This document shows, one piece after another, positions 1-10,442 of a stretch of 64,000 nucleotides of DNA. This stretch comes from Lingula anatina (lineage: Eukaryota > Brachiopoda > Lingulata > Lingulida > Lingulidae), in contig NW_019774959.1 of the NCBI RefSeq assembly GCF_001039355.2, forward strand, positions 221,238 to 285,237, in the 5' to 3' direction. The notes under the pieces are model-generated. The model did no database searches. It was not told the origin of the DNA and saw only the letters and a program-made list of their open reading frames with translations. Numbering within the stretch: the stretch's first letter is position 1; each line of letters opens with the position of its first letter. A program made the translations under genes and the position numbers.

Positions 1-757
1 GCCTTATGTTGTTAATGTTTAATTTTAACATGCTGCAGCTGGAAATTTATGGTATGTTGTGATCTTCTGGCGAGTCTGTGCTGCGACTTATTTCGCATTA
101 CAGAATGTTATTTTAATTTTTTAATATGAATGATGTTATGGGGGTTTGTAATAGACTTGAAATAAAGAGCTTCACTCATGCCTTGTTAATATTTAACACA
201 TAGATAATATGAACCATAATATGGGGGATAGTAATAGACTTGAATAAAAAGAAAATCATTCATGCCATGTTAATATTTAAAACATAGATAATATGAACCA
301 TAATATGGGGGATAGTAATAGACTTGATAAAAAGAAAATCATTTATACCATGTTAATATTTTACACACAGATAATATGAACCATAATATGGGGGCTAGTA
401 ATAGACTTGAATAAAAAGAAAATCATTTATACCATGTTAATATTTTACACATAGATAATATGAACCATAATATGGGGGCCAGTAATAGACTGGAATAAAA
501 GGACTTCATTTGTGCCTTGTTAATATTTAACACATAATACGAACCATAATATGGGGGCTAGTCATAGACTTGAAAAAAGGACTTCATTTGTGCCTTGTTA
601 ATATTTAACACATAATACGAACCACAATATGGGGGCTAGTAATAGACTTGGAAAAAAAAACTTCCTTCATGTCATATTACTATTTTATACATAAATACAG
701 TAAAATGCTTTATAGATATACCATGTCAACATTAACTGTGTATATTCTGTGTTTTAG
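1..757 (+). other. TM9SF1 intron (3' part) upstream of exon A
   Basis: This is intron sequence ahead of the first visible TM9SF1 exon; the earlier exons lie outside the window. It is AT-rich and dominated by the minisatellite at 139-690. It ends in a pyrimidine-rich tract with AG at 756-757. I see no coding potential in it. Confidence 0.75.
139..690. repeat. Minisatellite, 78-84 bp unit, about 6.5 copies
   Basis: Each unit starts at a GGGGG run followed by (A/C)TAGTAATAGACTTG, an A-rich stretch, a TTAATATTTAACACATA-like stretch and GAACCATAATAT. The first four units are about 83 bp; the later ones are about 78 bp, having lost a few bases (CACATAATAC in place of CACATAGATAATATG). Only about 2.5 units are present at the matching place in the second allelic copy (7474-7690), because the sequence there starts inside the array. 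Confidence 0.85.
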
Positions 758-850
758 GTGTGGCTGGTTATGTGGCTGCTAATATGTACAAGAAGATGGG
801 AGGAGAGAGCTGGGTCTGGAACATTAACCTCACTTCTTGCCTGTTCTCTT
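758..850 (+). CDS. TM9SF1: TM9SF1-like nonaspanin, exon A (haplotype copy 1)
   Basis: First visible coding exon of a transmembrane-9 superfamily protein. It starts with the last two bases of a Gly codon and reads GVAGYVAANMYKKMGG, the small-residue and Asn/Met-rich stretch of the nonaspanin membrane domain. It ends one base into the next codon at a GTGAGT donor. Acceptor AG is at 756-757. It differs from the second copy at 7736-7828 by three bases, all in third codon positions. The upstream exons, which carry the signal peptide and the large lumenal domain, are outside the window. Confidence 0.88.
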
Positions 851-1105
851 GTGAGTATTCAAAAATGGTGAAAAAAAAAACAAAAGTCACCAAGCAAGCA
901 GTCTCCATTATATGGAAAACTTGTATTTATTAAACGGTTTTCACATGTTAAGTGCTTCTCTTGTATAGATGGATTATTGTTTTGGAGAAAATATATCAGA
1001 TGGCAAGCAAACCATGTTAAGGCAATATTTGTTGTAAGAAACCATGATTCAGAACTCTTTGTATTTTTCATATTTCCCTATTTTCAATTCTGCTTTGCAT
1101 TTTAG

Positions 1106-1216
1106 TTCCATTTTTCCTCATCTGGAGCGTGATAAACACAATGTCCTGGATGCAGGGGACCACACAGGCACTGCCATGGGGGACCATTGTACTCTTGATG
1201 ACTCTCTGGGTACTTG
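1106..1216 (+). CDS. TM9SF1: TM9SF1-like nonaspanin, exon B (haplotype copy 1)
   Basis: A 111-base exon between AG (1104-1105) and a GTAAGT donor at 1217, with phase 1 at both ends, so it joins exon A in frame. It encodes a membrane helix ([14 protein letters not shown]), a short loop ([11 protein letters not shown]) and the start of another helix ([11 protein letters not shown]). TM9 proteins are multi-spanning membrane proteins of the Golgi and endosomes. By eye the exon is identical in the second copy. Confidence 0.88.
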
Positions 1217-1710
1217 GTAAGTATGGGGACCCACACTGGCTTTACCATGGGAGTAACTCTGCACTCTCAGTGACACTGCTAGGATCCACCATGCTTTCCT
1301 CATGAACATGGGTGTTTTTTTGTGATTTTTAGTTAAGACTTGCTGGATTATTGCAGCCAATCTCATGATATATGTTGTTGATTATATTATGCTTGTCCTT
1401 TTTTGCCTCTGAACCTGGCACTGCAGTTCTTCCAACAAGTGCAACCTTTTCCTTTCTGTATCTTATACTATATCCATGTTCACATCAGTGAAAAATAAGA
1501 CTCCAGAGTATATGCTCCTTATGTGATCTTCTTGACATTTAAGCTGGATGTGAACATGCCTCTCTCAGGAGCTGTGCTCAATACAGGAATCTGATAATAA
1601 GATTTTTTTTTTTTTTTTTGTGGTGATTTGGTGAACATCTCCTTGTTGGGTCTGTGGTTGAGGGTTCCTCTCTGTTTTCTAACATCTTCCACTCTCTCTA
1701 TTTCTTCCAG
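1217..1710 (+). other. Intron B-C, copy 1
   Basis: A 494-base intron with GTAAGT donor and TTTCTTCCAG acceptor and a T homopolymer around 1603-1619. Its counterpart in copy 2 (8195-8992) is about 300 bases longer because of an insertion/deletion difference at 8379-8703. I see no coding signal. Confidence 0.75.
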
Positions 1711-1873
1711 TAGGATACCCCTTGACAGTCATCGGTGGGATCTTTGGAAAGAACTACGCCAATGGCTTTGATGCCCCTTGCCGTACCAAGAACATCTCCC
1801 GCGAGATACCAGACGTGCCCTGGTACAGGTCTGCAGGTGTCCACTGCCTCGTTGCGGGATTTCTACCATTTAG
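1711..1873 (+). CDS. TM9SF1: TM9SF1-like nonaspanin, exon C (haplotype copy 1)
   Basis: A 163-base exon encoding [15 protein letters not shown] and then the loop with [16 protein letters not shown]. This 'pro-x-thr-ile-gly-gly' helix end followed by an Arg-Glu-Ile-Pro loop is typical of nonaspanins. The acceptor is TTCTTCCAG and the donor GTGAGA. It ends two bases into a Ser codon completed by exon D. Only two bases differ from copy 2, both synonymous. Confidence 0.9.
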
Positions 1874-2108
1874 GTGAGATTTAGTTTCAAATGTAAAGAA
1901 AATGCACCAAATTTGACATAAGTATTTGAAAAAAAAATCACCTTTATATTTTTTATGAGCTTTTAGATTTTAAAAGATCGGTTACATTCAATAAAGAGAG
2001 GCAACAGTTACAGTAATAAAAAAAAACTTGAATGAGTATGAGATTTTATGAATATAATTTAATATAATATTATATAATATATATATAATAATATAATCCA
2101 TATTTCAG

Positions 2109-2300
2109 TGCAATCTCCGTGGAGCTGTACTACATATTTGCCACACTGTGGGGACGGGAGCAGTACACGCTGTACGGAATATTATTCCTGGTCTATGTGA
2201 TCTTACTGAGCGTGACAGCCTGTATCTCTGTGGCGCTGACCTACTTTCAGCTCTCGGCGGAGGATTATCGTTGGTGGTGGCGGTCCATATTCAGCGCAGG
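2109..2300 (+). CDS. TM9SF1: TM9SF1-like nonaspanin, exon D (haplotype copy 1)
   Basis: A 192-base exon with acceptor TATTTCAG and donor GTGAGT. It encodes [16 protein letters not shown], a long helix ([20 protein letters not shown]) and the loop [12 protein letters not shown], whose Tyr-Arg-Trp-Trp-Trp-Arg motif is a hallmark of the family. It ends two bases into a Gly codon, which is the phase needed by the last exon at 18421 and not by the exon A copy at 7736. I see no difference from copy 2. Confidence 0.92.
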
Positions 2301-2379
2301 GTGAGTGACTGTCTTGTTACTTTTGCCAATGAGGTTCTGTTTTTGCCTCCTTTGGTTTGTTAAGAAACAGCTTTATTCA

Positions 2380-2475
2380 AAAGGTTATTGGCGGATTTTG
2401 ATTAAATTTTCTGGATAGGTCAGAAATAAGTTCACCAAGGTTAGATTTTGATGGTGATCCATTTATTAAATAATA
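2380..2475 (-). repeat. Relic interspersed repeat (also at about 9649-9735 and 17560-17815)
   Basis: On the minus strand this reads GGATCACCATCAAAATC, then the GGTGAACTTATTTCTGACC segment, then TATCCAGAAAATTTAATC. The same sequence on the plus strand at about 17570-17790 is interrupted by the 149-bp MITE at 17601-17749. I infer an old dispersed element of unknown class; I cannot define its full length. Confidence 0.5.
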
Positions 2476-5063
2476 AATAATATTTGTGTTTTGTCTTGGA
2501 ATTCATTTCAAACATTTGTCTGAAGTTTGGGTGTGGTTGGGTGGGGTGGAAGGGAATTTACAGCTGTAAAATGCAAAGCTTGCAATTAACAGACTGACAC
2601 AGATAATATTTTAAGGTAAAATCTAACATAGGCCTGTCATAGTTCAAGGCAATTTAATTAAAAAGTAAAAGCAAAAATGAGTGCAGTGAGTGCAGAAATA
2701 GAGGTTAGTACGTAAAGAACATATCGCAGAGCAGAGCTGTGGATAAAACATAAATATAGATCTGATGAAAGATAAAACACTTTGATTGAGACGCACAACA
2801 CTGGGAGTTCAAAGATGAAATGGAGAAAGGTTCAAGATGCTAGCTGCAGGACGGGGTCAGGTGTAAGGGGCATTCCTTTAAGATGTAGTACTTAACAAAT
2901 GCCAAAATATCTCCTTCCCAGGTTGTGTTCACAGCGTGACTAACTTAAACTTTACACAGTATGAATTTTACTGACCAGATGACCTTATTGTTAAATATGT
3001 CTTGTAAATTTTCTAGAATGGATGGGATTGCTTTATTGGTCAGTTTATCGAGTGATGTCATTAAGGTTATAATTGGTTTGAGTTAAGGTCGGTGTACCTT
3101 CACCTGAGAATCTTGAAACATTTTGGTACAGTCGTGGTAAGTGGTATGCACTCAGATAACAACTTGGAGGCATTGACCTCTGTTTGCTTTAACTGGTACA
3201 AATTCTTTATGGTTTCTTTAATACAAATTCATTTATTTGTAAAAAGCTCCTCCACCAAACAAAATTTTTAGTCATTTTCCCCATTAATACCAGGGGTAAT
3301 TATACAAGTTCTTCTGTCAGACCTTGTGATCTTGCAGAGTGAATCTTAAATCTGCCAAATCCAGAAAATGCTATGATTTTGGTAAAGAAATGGAAAAGAC
3401 ACTAAGTACTGTTTTTCAAGAAATTATTATTACAATCACTGTTAATGCAGTGTCAATTTCTGGCTAAAGGAAAAAAGAAATAATAATAATTATTATTAAA
3501 ATATTTCAACAAACATGATTTTGCTAAGGTAATAGAGAAAGCATAACCATTTTTCAAAAAATCACCATCACTGTTAATGAGGTGTCAATTTTTAATCTGG
3601 CTAAAAGCATTTGGCTATTTGTAAGAAAAAAAGCTGAACCAATAATAATTATAATAATAATAAAATTTAGAAATCTCAGAATAAGGCCAGTGTATTTTCC
3701 CTGGCACAGGTGGTAGTTTTAAGGTGAATGCTATCCTCAGCAGCTGGTTTTACCTGCCTCACCTGGCAGGGACAACACTATAGAAGTACACTAATGTGAA
3801 AATTAGAGCCTTTTATCCCCTCGTGCTGAGATCTCAATCTTCTCACCCGGTGTAGTACACACGCTCCTCCATCACACACGTCATGTGCACCTTACGGCAT
3901 GTGCTTGACATTTTCTTAGCTCGTGGGGGATTTGCGCCGACTTTGTGGAGTGAGTGTTTGCGTGACGTGCTCTTTGCTCTTCCCCTTGTTGAAGAAGAGG
4001 TGGTGCCAAGTACGAGAGACGGCAGGGAGCTTGTCCAGGCTATACTCTCAGTTTGGAAGAGGTTCTGTGAGGGTTTTGATGGATTTGGAGAGAAAGAGAG
4101 AGAGAGATTGTTATGGGGTTTTTGATGGAATTTGAGAAAGAAGGAGACAAAAACCTGCGTAGCACTTAGGTATTAAAAATTCCCACATTTTGCTGAAAAC
4201 TTGTCAGCCTACATACAGCTTCTAAAAAATAAGTGTTCATGAATTGGAATTGCAGGGATTTTGAGAGAGAGAGAGAGAGAACTTCATAGTCTGTTGCTAT
4301 CAGAAATGCCAACATTTTGCTGACTTTTTATCAAATCTAAGCCTTCATATATCCAGTTAAAATGACTCTGGTCATGGCCTGGTATTGAAGGGTGGTCACA
4401 TTAAGGCCCTCTTCTTTAGTTGTTCTGTTTTGTAACCCCAGTCTTCAAACCACCCTTCCAACCTCTCCCCTCACCCTCCCCAACGGGCCTCTTTACCTAT
4501 CAGGGTGGTTTGCCCCAAGACTCTCAGAATACATGACATTACCTATGAGCCAGGGAACATTATTTATCTAGCGTGGCTATTTATTTATACGGAGAATGAG
4601 GGAAATTGTGCATCAGAATATCAGGGAGCTTGTTACCTGGAGTTTGGGGTCACGCTATGTTTTCTCAGAACAGTAGTATATATAATTGGAAGTACATGGG
4701 AAGTGAATAAAATATGATCTTCCTGGAAATAGGAATATATATATAAATAAGCAGTTGTATATGTGGGGGAAAAAAAGAAAGAAAAGAATGGGGTGAGTGA
4801 CCGGGAAAGTGGGGTGACTCTGACGATTGCTGGGAATTTTACTGGGAAATTCAGTGAAAAAGATATTTAAGAACATTTTAAAGCAGTTGTTGGCATCTGT
4901 ATTTTTAATTGGTGTTATAAACGCCCAACTGTACATGGATTAGGTGAATATATGTACTGAGACAGATTACCAAGGAAGTGTTACCAGTGACAGAAAAAAT
5001 TATACACACACACATATGCAGAGATGCATATATACATGCACATGCAGATGTGCATATACACAG

Positions 5064-5065
<2 letters not shown>

Positions 5066-5096
<31 letters not shown>
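5066..5096. repeat. (AC)n microsatellite
   Basis: Perfect AC run of about 15 units inside a wider CA/TG-rich stretch (5008-5100). The matching run in the second copy (13392-13416) is shorter. Confidence 0.95.
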
Positions 5097-5100
<4 letters not shown>

Positions 5101-5249
5101 TGCATTTTTATTTGCCATAATCCGCACACACCACAAAAGAAAAAAAATGCTTGCAAAAGTTTAACACCATAGTATCCAAGAACTCTGTGCAATTCCAGTA
5201 TTGACTCCAGTTTTAGTACAGATAATGTCACTACTGGCAGATATAATGA

Positions 5250-5294
5250 CCTCCCCCCCCCTCCCCCTCCCACACACACACACACACACACACA
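5250..5294. repeat. C-rich tract plus (CA)n microsatellite
   Basis: A run of C interrupted by T at 5252-5270 followed by 12 CA units. In the second copy (13570-13608) the CA part is broken up and shorter, a clear allelic length difference. Confidence 0.9.
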
Positions 5295-5300
5295 ATTGCT

Positions 5301-5573
5301 TTCTCATAATTCAAAGCTACAGCGGGAGTAAACCCCATGCTACAACTGCCTAGAAACAAAGAAGCTAGTAGAGATGGGCCTATAGTATTATCAGTACCTT
5401 CCACATGAACTAGCAAGAAACCCTACTCCCCCCAACCCCCAATATATTGGTTTTCCACAATCCAAAGCTACCACCAGAGCAAAACCCATGCCACAACTGC
5501 CTAGAAACAAAGAAGCCAGCAGAGACAGGCCTATAGTATTACCAGTACCCTCCACATGTGCTACCATTCAGCA
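5301..5573. repeat. Two-copy tandem duplication, period about 150 bp
   Basis: The segment from TTCTCATAATTCAAAGCTAC recurs, diverged, from TTTTCCACAATCCAAAGCTA about 150 bases later. Both carry AACTGCCTAGAAACAAAGAA and CCTATAGTATTA(T/C)CAGTACC. Both units are present in both allelic copies (second at about 13616-13890), so the duplication predates the allele split. Confidence 0.8.
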
Positions 5574-5931
5574 TGGGCTCTCAGTTGTGAAACTCAATCT
5601 CACGGGGATGATGCTGACACTCCTTATAAGGAAGCTGCCTTCATTCAGTAGCTGTCTGTCAGTCAGTTTGATTGGCAGCTGAGGAGGGGAATCCCCTGCC
5701 AGATGATCTCTGTGAGGCTGTTTCAGTGTTCTAGTTGGAGCCATCAGTCATTGTGAGTGATGGGAGAGAGGGGCAGGGTCTATAGAGAACATGTGGCGAA
5801 GAGATTTGTTGGGGATTTTTCTTTGTGGTGTTTGTTGCTCTTCTAGATGATGATGATCATGATGATGGCTTTGGAGGGCATCCAGAGTGACAGAGTTGAG
5901 GGTCTTAGTTCAGTTGAATGAATAAATTACT

Positions 5932-5948
5932 GTGTGTGTGTGTGTGTG
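5932..5948. repeat. (TG)n microsatellite with GA-rich neighbour
   Basis: Run of about 8 TG units followed at 5971-5993 by an imperfect GA/GAA stretch. Copy 2 has a shorter, interrupted version near 14244-14296. Confidence 0.85.
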
Positions 5949-7398
5949 CGTGTTGACTGGTGCGTGTGTAAGAGAGAGAAAGAGAAAGAGAGCTGTTTAT
6001 TATTGAAAACTCGGCAGATGGAGCTTATTAAATTCATTTTGTGGCAATGAGGTTTCAGAAGATGGTTTTTATTATGATTCTAAGTCTTGCACCACCTCCC
6101 TTATTTGTTCTTTTCAAAATTTGAGTCAAAGGAAACAAGAATAGAAAATGAAGAACATAGTATTCAGAGAAGGTGACTTCCTTTTATTTGTTCTTTTCAA
6201 AAACGTAGTATACGAAAACCAGAATTGAAAATAAAGAACATGGAATTCTGTTGGTAGAAGTCATTGACTCCAATAGAAAATCAGAAACAGTGCCTGGCAA
6301 GTAGATGTGCTACAGTGCTGTGTACGCAGTGTTTATCAGTTATCATATCAAACCACAGTAATTGAGAAATAAAAAAATCTATCTGTGACACAAAATCTAT
6401 CTGGGAACTTGATTTCTGTGATCTGTTGGTATTTTTATTGTTGCATTTTTCTACTGGTATGTTTCATAAAACAAAAAGGTCGCTCCAAAAATGGGGGGAA
6501 AAAGATGGAATAGGCAAAACCAGCCTAATAAGGACATTGTACTTCTTAATTGGTTCAGAGGCCTATGTGAAAGGCATGTTGTTTTTTAGGAGAGGGAAAT
6601 TTTCAAATGACCCAATTTGGTCTGGAATCATGTTTCAGTTTGAAAACTCATACAGCGTGTTGACAGCTGGGGAGGCAGTGAGTGCAGCTGCTGAGGGGTT
6701 TCTGTGAGGATCAAAATTATATTGCTGAAGGTTGAAGACCTAAGGTACTACTTGATACAGTTTACAAGCTGACCCAGATGATGCAGTTACAGACAATGAG
6801 AGAGAGACAGAGAGAAAATTATATTAAATGTTTTGAAAAATATATATTAACTTTTTAATTACTAATCATTGCAATAATTTCTCACTAAATGTGCAACTCA
6901 GCATTTCACAAATCAGATTCATTTTATTTTGATCCAAATTTGATAAAACTTTTTTATTATTTCATCGAGTGAAACCATATTTTTTCTACATTTTTTTCAG
7001 TACTTTTGCACTTGTAAAACTCTTTTCTCTATTTCCTGCCCAAGTTGCTGAGTGTGCATCATAAATCACCAAAGCCTCTTAAACTGACACTGTCTTACAT
7101 AAAACAGATTAAATGGAGCTTTTTTATGGTACACATTCATTAAATTTGAACAAAATTAAATAAGTTTATTTTGTTAAGTGGGGTTATTTTGAAATACTTG
7201 ATATATTACAGTCCATGTCTGAAAATTAATTTGGCTTAAGACACAAAGTTAGGCGTTTATGAGTATCCCAGAACCTGTCAACTTCCTTGGCTTAAGTGAC
7301 TAGGATTTCCATGAGAGTGCTTTTACACTACTGCAGATAGGGTGAGATATGACCATGTGACCTTGGTAATTAAGTTCTTAGCCAGGGAACCTGATTTA

Positions 7399-7400
<2 letters not shown>

Positions 7401-7433
<33 letters not shown>
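7401..7433. repeat. Poly-T tract, 33 bases
   Basis: Pure T run 40 bases before the N at 7473. The matching T run in copy 2 is at about 15703-15730. A homopolymer of this size is a likely reason for assembly difficulty here. Confidence 0.95.
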
Positions 7434-7434
<1 letters not shown>

Positions 7435-7472
7435 TGAAACCACAGCTAGGAAAATTATGTGAATTTTAAAAC

Positions 7473-7473
7473 N
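7473..7473. other. Single-N assembly join between allelic copies
   Basis: One N separates the end of copy 1 (matches about 15769) from the start of copy 2 (matches about 497). It marks an artificial junction and should not be read as intron sequence. Confidence 0.9.
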
Positions 7474-7735
7474 GAAAAGGACTTCATTTGTGCCTTGTTA
7501 ATATTTAACACATAATACGAACCATAATATGGGGGCTAGTCATAGACTTGAAAAAAGGACTTCATTTGTGCCTTGTTTATATTTAACACATAATCCGAAC
7601 CATAATATGGGGGCTAGTAATAGACTTGGAAAAAAAAACTTCCTTCACGTCATATTACTATTTTATACATATATACTGTAAAATGCTTTATAGATATATC
7701 ATGTCAACGTTAACTGTGTATATTCTGTGTTTTAG

Positions 7736-7828
7736 GTGTGGCTGGTTATGTGGCTGCTAATATGTACAAGAAGATGGGAGGAGAGAGTTGGGTGTGGAAC
7801 ATTAACCTCACCTCTTGCCTGTTCTCTT
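7736..7828 (+). CDS. TM9SF1: TM9SF1-like nonaspanin, exon A (haplotype copy 2)
   Basis: Same 93-base exon as 758-850 with the same splice sites. The three base differences fall in third positions of Ser, Val and Thr codons. It cannot be spliced after the copy-1 exon D: the phases do not match and the shifted frame reaches a TAA within eight codons. It is therefore the other allele of exon A and not an added exon. Confidence 0.88.
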
Positions 7829-8083
7829 GTGAGTATTCAAAAATGGTGAAAAAAAAAACAAAAGTCACCAAGCTAGCAGTCTCCATTATATGGAAAACTT
7901 GTATTTATTAAACGGTTTTCACATATTAAGTGCTTCTCTTGTATAGATGGATTATTGTTTTGGAGAAAATATATCAGATGGCTAGCAAACCATGTTAAGG
8001 CAATATTTGTTGTAAGAAACCATGATTCAGAACTCTTTGTATTTTTCACATTTCCCTATTTTCAATTCTGCTTTGCGTTTCAG

Positions 8084-8194
8084 TTCCATTTTTCCTCATC
8101 TGGAGCGTGATAAACACAATGTCCTGGATGCAGGGGACCACACAGGCACTGCCATGGGGGACCATTGTACTCTTGATGACTCTCTGGGTACTTG
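8084..8194 (+). CDS. TM9SF1: TM9SF1-like nonaspanin, exon B (haplotype copy 2)
   Basis: Same as 1106-1216 with the same splice sites (acceptor CAG here, TAG in copy 1). Encodes the [14 protein letters not shown] helix and the following loop. Confidence 0.88.
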
Positions 8195-8992
8195 GTAAGT
8201 ATGGGGGCTGCACAGGCTTTGCCATGGGGTAACTCTGCACTCTCAGTGACATTGCTATGATCCACCATGCTTTTCTCATGAACATGGGTGTTTTTGTGAT
8301 TTTTAGCCAAAACTTGCAAATTTCATGATATATGTAGCTGATTGTTTGCTTGTCTTTTTGCCTCTGAACCTGGCACTGACTTTGAAATTTTATTCAGAAG
8401 TTGTAAGGTCCCTAGAGAGCTTCATCTAGATTTTGACTCTATTCTCTTTCCATTGGGTAGAACAGCTTTTATGAAAGTTACCTGATAAAAGACTAGACTT
8501 GAGAATTCATAGTGATTGGCTCAAGGATAGTATTGGGCAGGTCTCCCTTACTACTATTTTGATGGCTCTTAAAGAAAAATAAACCTTTAGTTATTAATCT
8601 TCTGCCTAGTGCCTACTTTACTTCTTACATCACTCACTGTGTTTTTGTTTATACCAGTTGTTTGGCTGGTGGAGGTCCTCTATTTTGGATAATAAATACA
8701 TTACAGTTCTACCACCTAGTGGAATCTTTTCCTTCTTTTATCTTATGCTATGTCTATGTTCACACCAGTGAAAAATAAGACCCCAAAGTATATGCTCCTT
8801 ATGTGATATTCTTGACATTTAAGCTGGATGTGAACATGCCTCTCTCAGGAGCTGTGCTCAATACAGGAATCTGATAATGATTTTTTTTTTTTTTTTTTTT
8901 TTGTGGTGATTTGTGAACATCTCCTTGTTGGGTCTGTGGTTGAGGGTTCCTCTCTTTTTTCTAACATCTTCCACTCTCTCTATTTCTTCCAG
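8195..8992 (+). other. Intron B-C, copy 2
   Basis: A 798-base intron, the allele of 1217-1710. Bases 8379-8703 are absent from copy 1. A T run of about 22 bases lies at 8881-8902. No coding signal. Confidence 0.7.
8379..8703. other. 325-bp haplotype-specific indel
   Basis: In copy 1 the sequence passes directly from CTGGCACTG to CAGTTCT (near 1425); in copy 2 about 325 bases lie between. I found no terminal inverted repeats or target duplication, so I cannot say whether this is an insertion in copy 2 or a deletion in copy 1. Confidence 0.7.
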
Positions 8993-9155
8993 TAGGATAC
9001 CCCTTGACAGTCATCGGTGGGATCTTTGGAAAGAACTACGCCAATGGCTTTGATGCCCCTTGCCGTACCAAGAACATCTCCCGCGAGATACCAGACGTAC
9101 CCTGGTACAGGTCCGCAGGTGTCCACTGCCTCGTTGCGGGATTTCTACCATTTAG
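8993..9155 (+). CDS. TM9SF1: TM9SF1-like nonaspanin, exon C (haplotype copy 2)
   Basis: Same 163-base exon as 1711-1873. The two differences (GTG/GTA Val and TCT/TCC Ser) are silent. Splice sites are intact. Confidence 0.9.
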
Positions 9156-9390
9156 GTGAGATTTAGTTTCAAATGTAAAGAAAATTTGCACCAAATTTGA
9201 CATAAGTATTTGAAAAAAAATCACCTTTATATTTTTGATGAGCTTTTAGATTTTAAAAGATCGGTTACATTCAATAAAGAGAGACAACAGTTACAGTAAT
9301 AAAAAAAACTTGAATGAGTATGAGATTTTATGAATATAATATAATATAATATTATATAATATATATATAATAACATAATCCATATTTCAG

Positions 9391-9582
9391 TGCAATCTCC
9401 GTGGAGCTGTACTACATATTTGCCACACTGTGGGGACGGGAGCAGTACACGCTGTACGGAATATTATTCCTGGTCTATGTGATCTTACTGAGCGTGACAG
9501 CCTGTATCTCTGTGGCGCTGACCTACTTTCAGCTCTCGGCGGAGGATTATCGTTGGTGGTGGCGGTCCATATTCAGCGCAGG
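9391..9582 (+). CDS. TM9SF1: TM9SF1-like nonaspanin, exon D (haplotype copy 2)
   Basis: Same 192-base exon as 2109-2300. It ends in phase 2 at a GTGAGT donor and joins the last exon at 18421 in frame (Gly-Ser-Thr-Gly-Met), giving the continuous C-terminal coding sequence A-B-C-D-E of 761 bases, about 252 residues. Confidence 0.92.
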
Positions 9583-10227
9583 GTGAGTGACTGTCTTGTT
9601 ACTTTTGCCAAGGAGGTTCTGTTTTTGCCTCCTTGGTTTATTCAAAAGGTTATTGGGGGATTTTGATCAAATTTTCTGGATAGGTCAGAAATAAGTTCAC
9701 CAAGGTTAGATTTTGATGGTGATCCATTTATTAAATAATAAATAATATTTTACTGTGTGTGCTTTGTCTTGGAATTCATTTCAAACATTTGTCTGAAGTT
9801 TGGGTGTGGTTGGGTGGGGTGGAAGGGAATTTACAGCTGTATAAGGTAAAGCTTGCAATTGACAGACTGACACAGATAATATTTTAAAGTAAAAACTAAC
9901 ATAGGCCTGTCATAGTTCAAGGCAATTTAATTAAAAAGTAAAAGCAAAAATGAGTGCAGTGAGTGCAGAAATAGAGGTTAGCACGTAAAGAACACATATT
10001 GCATAGCAGAGCAGAGCTGTGGATAAAACATAAATATAGATCTGATGAAAGATAAAACACTTTGATTGAGATGCACAACACTGGGAGTTCAAAGATGAAA
10101 TAGAGAAAGGTTCAAGATGCTAGCTGCAGGACGGGGTCAGGTGTAAGGGGCATTCCTTTAAGATGTAGTACTTAACAAATGCCAAAATATCTCCTTCCCA
10201 GGTTGTGTTCACAGCGTGACTAACTTA

Positions 10228-10442
10228 CACCCCATTCTCATAGATTAGATCGACCTACATTGGATCGACCTAACTCCCTGGGAGTTCACGCTAAATAGCT
10301 GTCAGCCGGGCGGACACGAAAGTTAATTACCCCTTAAAGCTTGTAGTAGGCGGGGACGGACACTTAAGGGGGATTATCTGACAGTAATCTAGTGAGACTC
10401 CCCGCGGTGATAGATCGATCTAAAAGTTGTGAGAACAGAGCC
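10228..10442. mobile_element. MITE, 215 bp, TTA target duplication (PIF/Harbinger-like), present in one haplotype
   Basis: It is missing from the other haplotype at about 2948, where the site reads TAACTTAAACT. Here TTA (10225-10227 and 10443-10445) flanks the insert. The ends are imperfect inverted repeats: left CCCCATTCTCATAGATTAG, right end read inward GGCTCTGTTCTCACAAC, and both carry TAGATCGA(C/T)C further in. Inner parts are also inverted (CTGTCAG near both sides of the centre). No open frame of note. The 3-bp TWA target is that of PIF/Harbinger elements; this assignment is inference. Confidence 0.8.

Larger units (their letters stand above)
497..7472. repeat. Allelic false duplication, block 1 copy 1
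   Basis: This whole block is repeated in the same order and orientation as 7474-15769. The block ends exactly at the single N (7473), and the sequence after the N aligns back to base 497. Both copies hold TM9SF1 exons A-D, with 5 synonymous differences and no amino-acid change that I could find. Copy 2 is about 1.3 kb longer, mainly from three transposon insertions and one 325-bp indel. I read the two copies as the two haplotypes of one locus, not a true tandem duplication. Confidence 0.85.
2301..7472 (+). other. Long intron sequence after exon D, haplotype copy 1
   Basis: Non-coding. It contains an old interspersed-repeat relic (about 2380-2475), GA-, CA- and GT-type microsatellites, a C-rich tract, a two-copy tandem duplication near 5301-5573 and a poly-T run at 7401-7433. 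It stops at the single N at 7473. The short open frames here have no recognisable domain; several are CA/GT repeat read as Cys-Val or His-Thr. It aligns with 9583-15769 apart from insertions in that copy. Confidence 0.8.

Noticed and set aside
3883-4125. 80-codon open frame kept in both allelic copies (also 11699-11941)
   Set aside because: Conserved only because the two blocks are alleles. It overlaps another frame of similar length, has no recognisable domain or splice logic and ends in a GA repeat.
4905-5291. 128-codon minus-strand open frame rich in Cys-Val
   Set aside because: It is a translation of CA/GT microsatellites; its counterpart in the other allele has a different length and frame content.
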